From the NCBI RefSeq assembly GCF_000004075.3, contig NC_026660.2, positions 27,407,498 to 27,471,497 of the forward strand: a stretch of DNA of 64,000 nucleotides. The letters run 5' to 3'. Shown here piece by piece: positions 59,566 through 64,000 of this stretch (the first letter of the stretch is position 1; every line of letters starts with the position of its first letter). The DNA comes from Cucumis sativus. Lineage: Eukaryota > Streptophyta > Magnoliopsida > Cucurbitales > Cucurbitaceae. The translations under genes and the position numbers were made by a program. The notes beneath the pieces are model-generated. The model made no database searches. It was not told the origin of the DNA and saw only the letters and a list, made by a program, of their open reading frames with translations.

Positions 59566-60034
59566 ATGAATTTAAATATGATTTTAGTTTGAAATTTCGA
59601 TAGACAAATATAAACTTGACTTTAATTTGAAATGATCAGTTGAACTCCAAGTCGGTGTAGATTTGACTTTCCAAATAATTAACATCAAAGTTCACTTTAT
59701 TTGAATTAAGAAAGTAAATAATTTTTGGGTTTAGGTTTTAACGTTGATTTTGTCATGAATGTTATTGATTATTGTTTTAAATGGTTCACCACTCAAAATA
59801 TTAAACGTAAGTTGATCATCAGCTGAGTTATTCCTCCCCTTCACTAAATAATGACTCTATTTATTCTTGATTTAATCATTGGGACTTTTCTTTTCTTTAT
59901 TAAAAAAAAAAAGCAATTGGATTGATTAGTCCACCTCATCCTTGAAAACATCTCTACACATCTCTCTATTTTCATTTCCATTAACATAGCATAGATCAAA
60001 GTTCTTACAAGCTCATTGTCTTACATAACAACAA
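59566..60034. other. Spacer between the CACTA element and SABATH copy D
   Basis: AT-rich, no feature recognised; the right part is 3' flank of copy D. Confidence 0.45.
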
Positions 60035-61637
60035 TCACACAATAATATCATCTCTACCTAATTTCCAATCTTCATTTTCTTTTTTAGTAAGGGAAATACT
60101 TAAGTTTGTATACTCACACTTTTTTTTTGACATTTCATCCTTAACTATTTTTCTAAACCTGTGAAATAATTCTTCCACAATCGCTTTTCCAAAGTGAGGA
60201 ATCATAAGGGGTTCAAACACAGATTTTATGCTTTTTGCAAAACAATAACTGCTATGACACGGTTCATGATGAAGCTTCCTTCTTTTAAAACCTCTGTTTT
60301 TACTTCCTCTAGACTTGGCATGAAGTTTGGGACATTGAATCTATCAACTTTCTCTTCTCTGATCATCCCCTGTTTATGAATTCACCGCCATAAACAAAGA
60401 AAAATTATATTGAATTGTATTTAGACACTAATTAACCAAAAAGGAAAAGAAAATACACACAATAATAATTTCACCTCCTTAACCATGTTGTTGATAGCTA
60501 AATTCAAAAGGGTCAAAGTCTGACAAAAATCTTTGTTTGGTGGAGATTCATCTGTTCTTGCTAATAAAGTAACAACCATTCGTCCACCCGTTACTATTTC
60601 TTCTCCACGACATTTCAAAAACAGTGAGAAATCCTTTTGAAATTGCTTATAATATCCTTCAATCACATTCTTTGGACTTGTACTATTTATGAATATGTTT
60701 CCTTTGTTTATCATCTCCATCCCTTTAGGTACCTGTATACATATATGTATATAATACGAAAACTTATCAGTAAATATAACATAAATGATAGCTTGAGTTC
60801 CTTTTGTAGAGAATAAGATTTTGAATTAGAATCACCTGAGAGAGCCAATGAAGAGCGTAAGAAGAATGAACGAAATGCAAACTTTTGTTGGGGAAGAGTC
60901 TGCCATAAAAAGAACCAGCGACTCCGTTGAAAAAACAGGTTCCAAAATCAGTTCCAATTTGGTTCTTCAAATCTTCCAAGAAATTTGACAATGATCTAAA
61001 AATGGAATTGAAATCATTTGAAGGAAGATCGTTGAAGAAGATTTGGTATTGGATTGGTTTGTTACCGTGAAGTTGGATGATTTCATGAAATTGTTTAATT
61101 AAATTGGAGAGAATAGTAAGAGTGTTTGGTCCGGAAGAACATCCCAAATCTGCAATGCTTAAACTGGTAATTGGAATATTTTCAGTGCGCAAATAATCTT
61201 CAATGGCTTCCTTTATGATTGGCCACGCTATCGACATTGCTTTTCGCTATAATCATCGTTTTGTCACAAAAATCATAAACAAAAATAAAACTTCACTGCT
61301 AATGTCTTGATATATATGTAAATAAAATAAAATAAAAATGAAAGAGAATTGAAGCATTATGCACTAGCATCAAGTAAAAGGAAAAGAAAACACCCAACAG
61401 AATCATGCCAAACTCTATATAACCAAGTAGTTTGAGATTTATAATCATGATGAAGATGAAATTGAAGAACACATAACATATGTTTTTTTTAAAAGAAAAA
61501 GGAGTGAAAAAGGGAATTGAAATGAGTTTAGGATTAAAAGTACTGGAAAAAGATAAGAAGACCTGAAGTAAGGAGTTTTTGGCATAGCTTTTGTCTCCAA
61601 CTCCTGAATTCATATGAAGTATTTTACAAACCTCCAT
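60035..61637 (-). pseudogene. SABATH carboxyl methyltransferase, copy D, last exon broken
   Basis: Exons 1-3 are in order and open: 61563-61637, 60836-61246 and 60475-60732, with the typical N terminus, SAM loop [12 protein letters not shown] and HWLSQ. Exon 4 begins at 60369 and reads well to GSFIMNR, then a net loss of about 85 bp relative to copy C shifts the frame, and translation stops at 60226-60228. The remaining correct frame (FEPLMIPHFGKAI...) continues on the other side. The product would be 295 aa instead of about 370, missing the C-terminal cap segment. The promoter side still has a TATATA stretch at about 61673-61681. It is probably a recent pseudogene, though a truncated protein could still be made. 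Confidence 0.85.
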
Positions 61638-63448
61638 ATCTCTTTGGATTTCTGTATGGAGGGAGATGAGGCCTATATATCAGTCCATCCCTTCGTCATT
61701 TACTGATATATACATTTACTTTAGATACTCTTTTCCAAGTGAACAATGTGACTAGTGAAGTGACCATTATTAATCAACACTTCATTGTCCGACTCTCTAA
61801 GGATATCAAAAGTGAGATGAGCATTATTACTTTTATAAGTGTAATTGTGTCGGTAACTTTTGTTACAAACTTTAAAAAGTTGGTTGGAGCTCTAATTTTT
61901 TAGGTCTAAATTGTGATTAACCATATTGTCGTATACCCTTACATGTGTGAAACAACTGTTCATGAGTTCACATTCATATAGAGGTACACATTCATAAATT
62001 GAAGAAGGAAGTCAGAATCAATCTCAGATAACAAATAATCATGAATTACAGACCATTACAAAGTGGGCATTGATGGACGAGTCGGTGTCCCCCATCCTTA
62101 CAAAGTTGCACTAATTACAAACAAATATTATTAATAGTTTTTGGAATGTGTGATGTCAATCAATCAAATACGATGTGCCACTTTGATTTCACTGTCTCAG
62201 TAGATACTTGAATGAGTACGTATCATTTTACTAATCACCTAAATATTCAAATTCAAGAGTTTTGCTTATTGTTTCCATGTAAAAAATGAGTAACATTTTA
62301 GGGGGTTTTGGCTCATGTTTGGACATTTGTTAATAAAATTACTTGTTCTATTCTAAAACTAAACTCATCCGTTTAGAATATATTTCCTTTTTATTTTATT
62401 TTATTGAGTCTCAAATGTTAGTGATCATTGTTGATCGTTGACAACAAATGTTGGCGACTGATCGTGATTGATTGACAGTCATGACAATCAACTGTCTTGA
62501 TCACTGTTGGCTTTAGATTATCTTAATTGTCGACTTTTCGATCATTTTGATCATCGCCTCTAGATTGTCTTGATCGTCGATTATCTCGATTGTCTTGAGT
62601 GTTGATGACCAATCATCATGATCGTTGGTGACCTACAACTTTGGATATCACTATCGTAGAGTGAACATCTTGATCGTTGGCGAACAATAGTTATTGTTAA
62701 TGATCGGTCGTCGTGCCTATTAACAAACTGTTGTACTGATGGTTAATGACCAATAGAGTCATGATCGTTGGCGACCAATAATTTTCATGATGGTTGACGA
62801 TCAACCTATCATCTTAATCATTGACAATTGTTGACCGTCTTTGATGACCTTCTTCACCAAAGCTTCTCACACTCTTTTTCATGTGTTGAATAGTAATTAT
62901 TATTCAAGCCCATGGATTATCTATATTTTTTTCTTATTCAATCCAAAAAATATTCATTAGTCAACTTTAGACACCACCCCTCGTGATCATATTTTCTTAC
63001 CTACTTTTTTAATAATAGTAATTATTAAATCATCCTTTTTATTTATCCATGTTCTCTTCTTTATTTAAAATTAAACATAAAATTGGTTGTCTTTTACTCA
63101 AATAATTTTATATTTTTATAATACAATAAATTGCTAATTAATTATAAGTAGGGAAATTGTTTAACCAACTTATATTTATGAACATAATAAAAAAATATAA
63201 TCTCAGTCTATCGACAATAAATAATAAACTTATATTATTTATGTATATTGGTACATAAATATATAATAAAATTTTATTATATTTATATATATTTTAGACG
63301 TGAACTGTATTTTATTAAACAAAAACAACAGCAGCAACACTGACATATATATATATTTTGATCTTACTTCTTCTAATTAAAGTTTACATCAACTATTTAA
63401 CAAACCCAGGTAAATTATCAACTTTTTGTTCTTTTCCTTCCCCTTATT
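61638..63448. other. Intergenic region between copies D and F
   Basis: About 1.8 kb. It holds a degenerate GATCGTTG-type repeat block at 62415-62850. The rest is AT-rich without recognisable features. Confidence 0.5.
62415..62850. repeat. Degenerate GATCGTTG-rich minisatellite
   Basis: Variants of TGATCGTTGGCGACCAAT recur irregularly in both orientations across about 430 bp, with many GATC/GATT and TTGAC cores. Composition differs clearly from the AT-rich flanks. No coding frame survives through it. Confidence 0.6.
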
Positions 63449-64000
63449 TTAGATTCTAGTAAGGGAAATAGTGAGGTTTGTGAACTCACTCCTTTTGTTT
63501 GACATCTCATCCTTCACTATTTTACTATACCTATAAAATAATTCTTCAACAATGGCTTCTCCAAAGTGAGGACTCATAAGTGATTCAATCACAGATCTAA
63601 TGCATTTTGCAACATTGTAACTGCTATCCACAAACACATGCTTTGTTCCTTCCAATTCAGTACTGTAGAAATTCCAATCAATTTTTGAAACTTTAAGTTC
63701 ATTGATGATGAAACTTCCTTCTTTTAAAACCTCTTCTTTTATTTCCTTTGGACTTGGCATGAAAGTTGGGATATTGAATCTATCAACTTTCTCCTCTTCC
63801 ACAATCCCCTATAAATTGTAACACAACAAAGATAAAATTACGATGGTGAAAATACACACATCTTTTTGTCCCCAAATATAAAAGGGCTTTGAATTCTCAC
63901 CTCAGCAACCATGTTATTGAGAGCTAAATTTAGAAGTGTAAAAGCGTAACAATAATCTTGATTTGATGGATATTCATCTGTTCTTCCTACTAAGGTAACA
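63449..64000 (-). CDS. SABATH carboxyl methyltransferase, copy F (cut by window edge)
   Basis: The last exon (63449-63808, 119 aa plus stop) and the end of exon 3 (63901 to beyond 64000) are present and open. Exon 3 reads VTLVGRTDEYPSNQDYCYAFTLLNLALNNMVAE. Exon 4 starts [22 protein letters not shown] and ends TNLTISLTRI, full length and without the deletion seen in copy D. The splice sites match the other copies. Exons 1 and 2, with the SAM loop and the substrate residues, lie outside the window, so whether the gene is whole is unknown. What is visible looks functional. Confidence 0.88.

Noticed and set aside
1-64000. CRISPR arrays, operons or phage modules
   Set aside because: Spliced genes and AT-rich intergenic DNA are plant-like, and no regular spacer-repeat pattern was seen.

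Overview
The window is nuclear DNA from a eudicot plant. Genes have many short GT-AG introns, the spaces between them are very AT-rich, and there are TA microsatellites, MITE-like elements, a CACTA-type element and SINE-like repeats. The proteins and repeat types suggest Cucurbitaceae (Cucumis-like). That is inference from remembered similarity, not a search.

The left two thirds (about 0.8-42 kb) holds single-copy housekeeping genes, mostly on the plus strand. In order they are: a possible 52-aa microprotein (865-1023); a plant RFC3-like clamp-loader protein with a basic 370-residue N-terminal extension (5549-8865); a soluble inorganic pyrophosphatase (11272-13218) whose seventh coding intron looks U12-type; a large auxilin-like J-domain protein (17462-23221); a 118-aa plant protein of unknown role (23965-24321); a coiled-coil protein with a C-terminal membrane anchor and a leader intron built of tandem repeats (28192-31562); an endo-beta-mannanase close to MAN7 (33669-35492); a plastid lipid phosphate phosphatase epsilon on the minus strand (36312-38914); and a DUF4408/DUF761-type protein (41215-41916). 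I rebuilt exon chains for all spliced genes; every chain is in frame from ATG to stop.

The right third (about 42.5-64 kb) is an array of SABATH carboxyl methyltransferases, all on the minus strand, at different stages of life and decay. Copy A (42578-45837) and copy C (52454-54155) are whole. Copy B (49600-50907) is a pseudogene. Copy E (57299-57649) is a remnant. Copy D (60035-61637) has three good exons and a broken last exon. Copy F (63449 to the window end) is cut by the edge. The array carries many mobile elements: two related long-inverted-repeat elements, one in an intron of copy A and one about 40 bp beyond its TATA box; a 1.4-kb non-autonomous CACTA element with a MITE nested in it; and a tRNA-like SINE.

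The genes do not form one pathway. The SABATH array is the only functional cluster, probably methylating salicylate/benzoate-like acids with S-adenosylmethionine. I did not find a wholly new biological system. The best leads are the U12-type intron, the RFC3-like protein, the inverted-repeat elements around copy A, the leader-intron repeats with a T13-G18 run, and a GC-rich island at 51.1-51.4 kb that no recognised gene explains.
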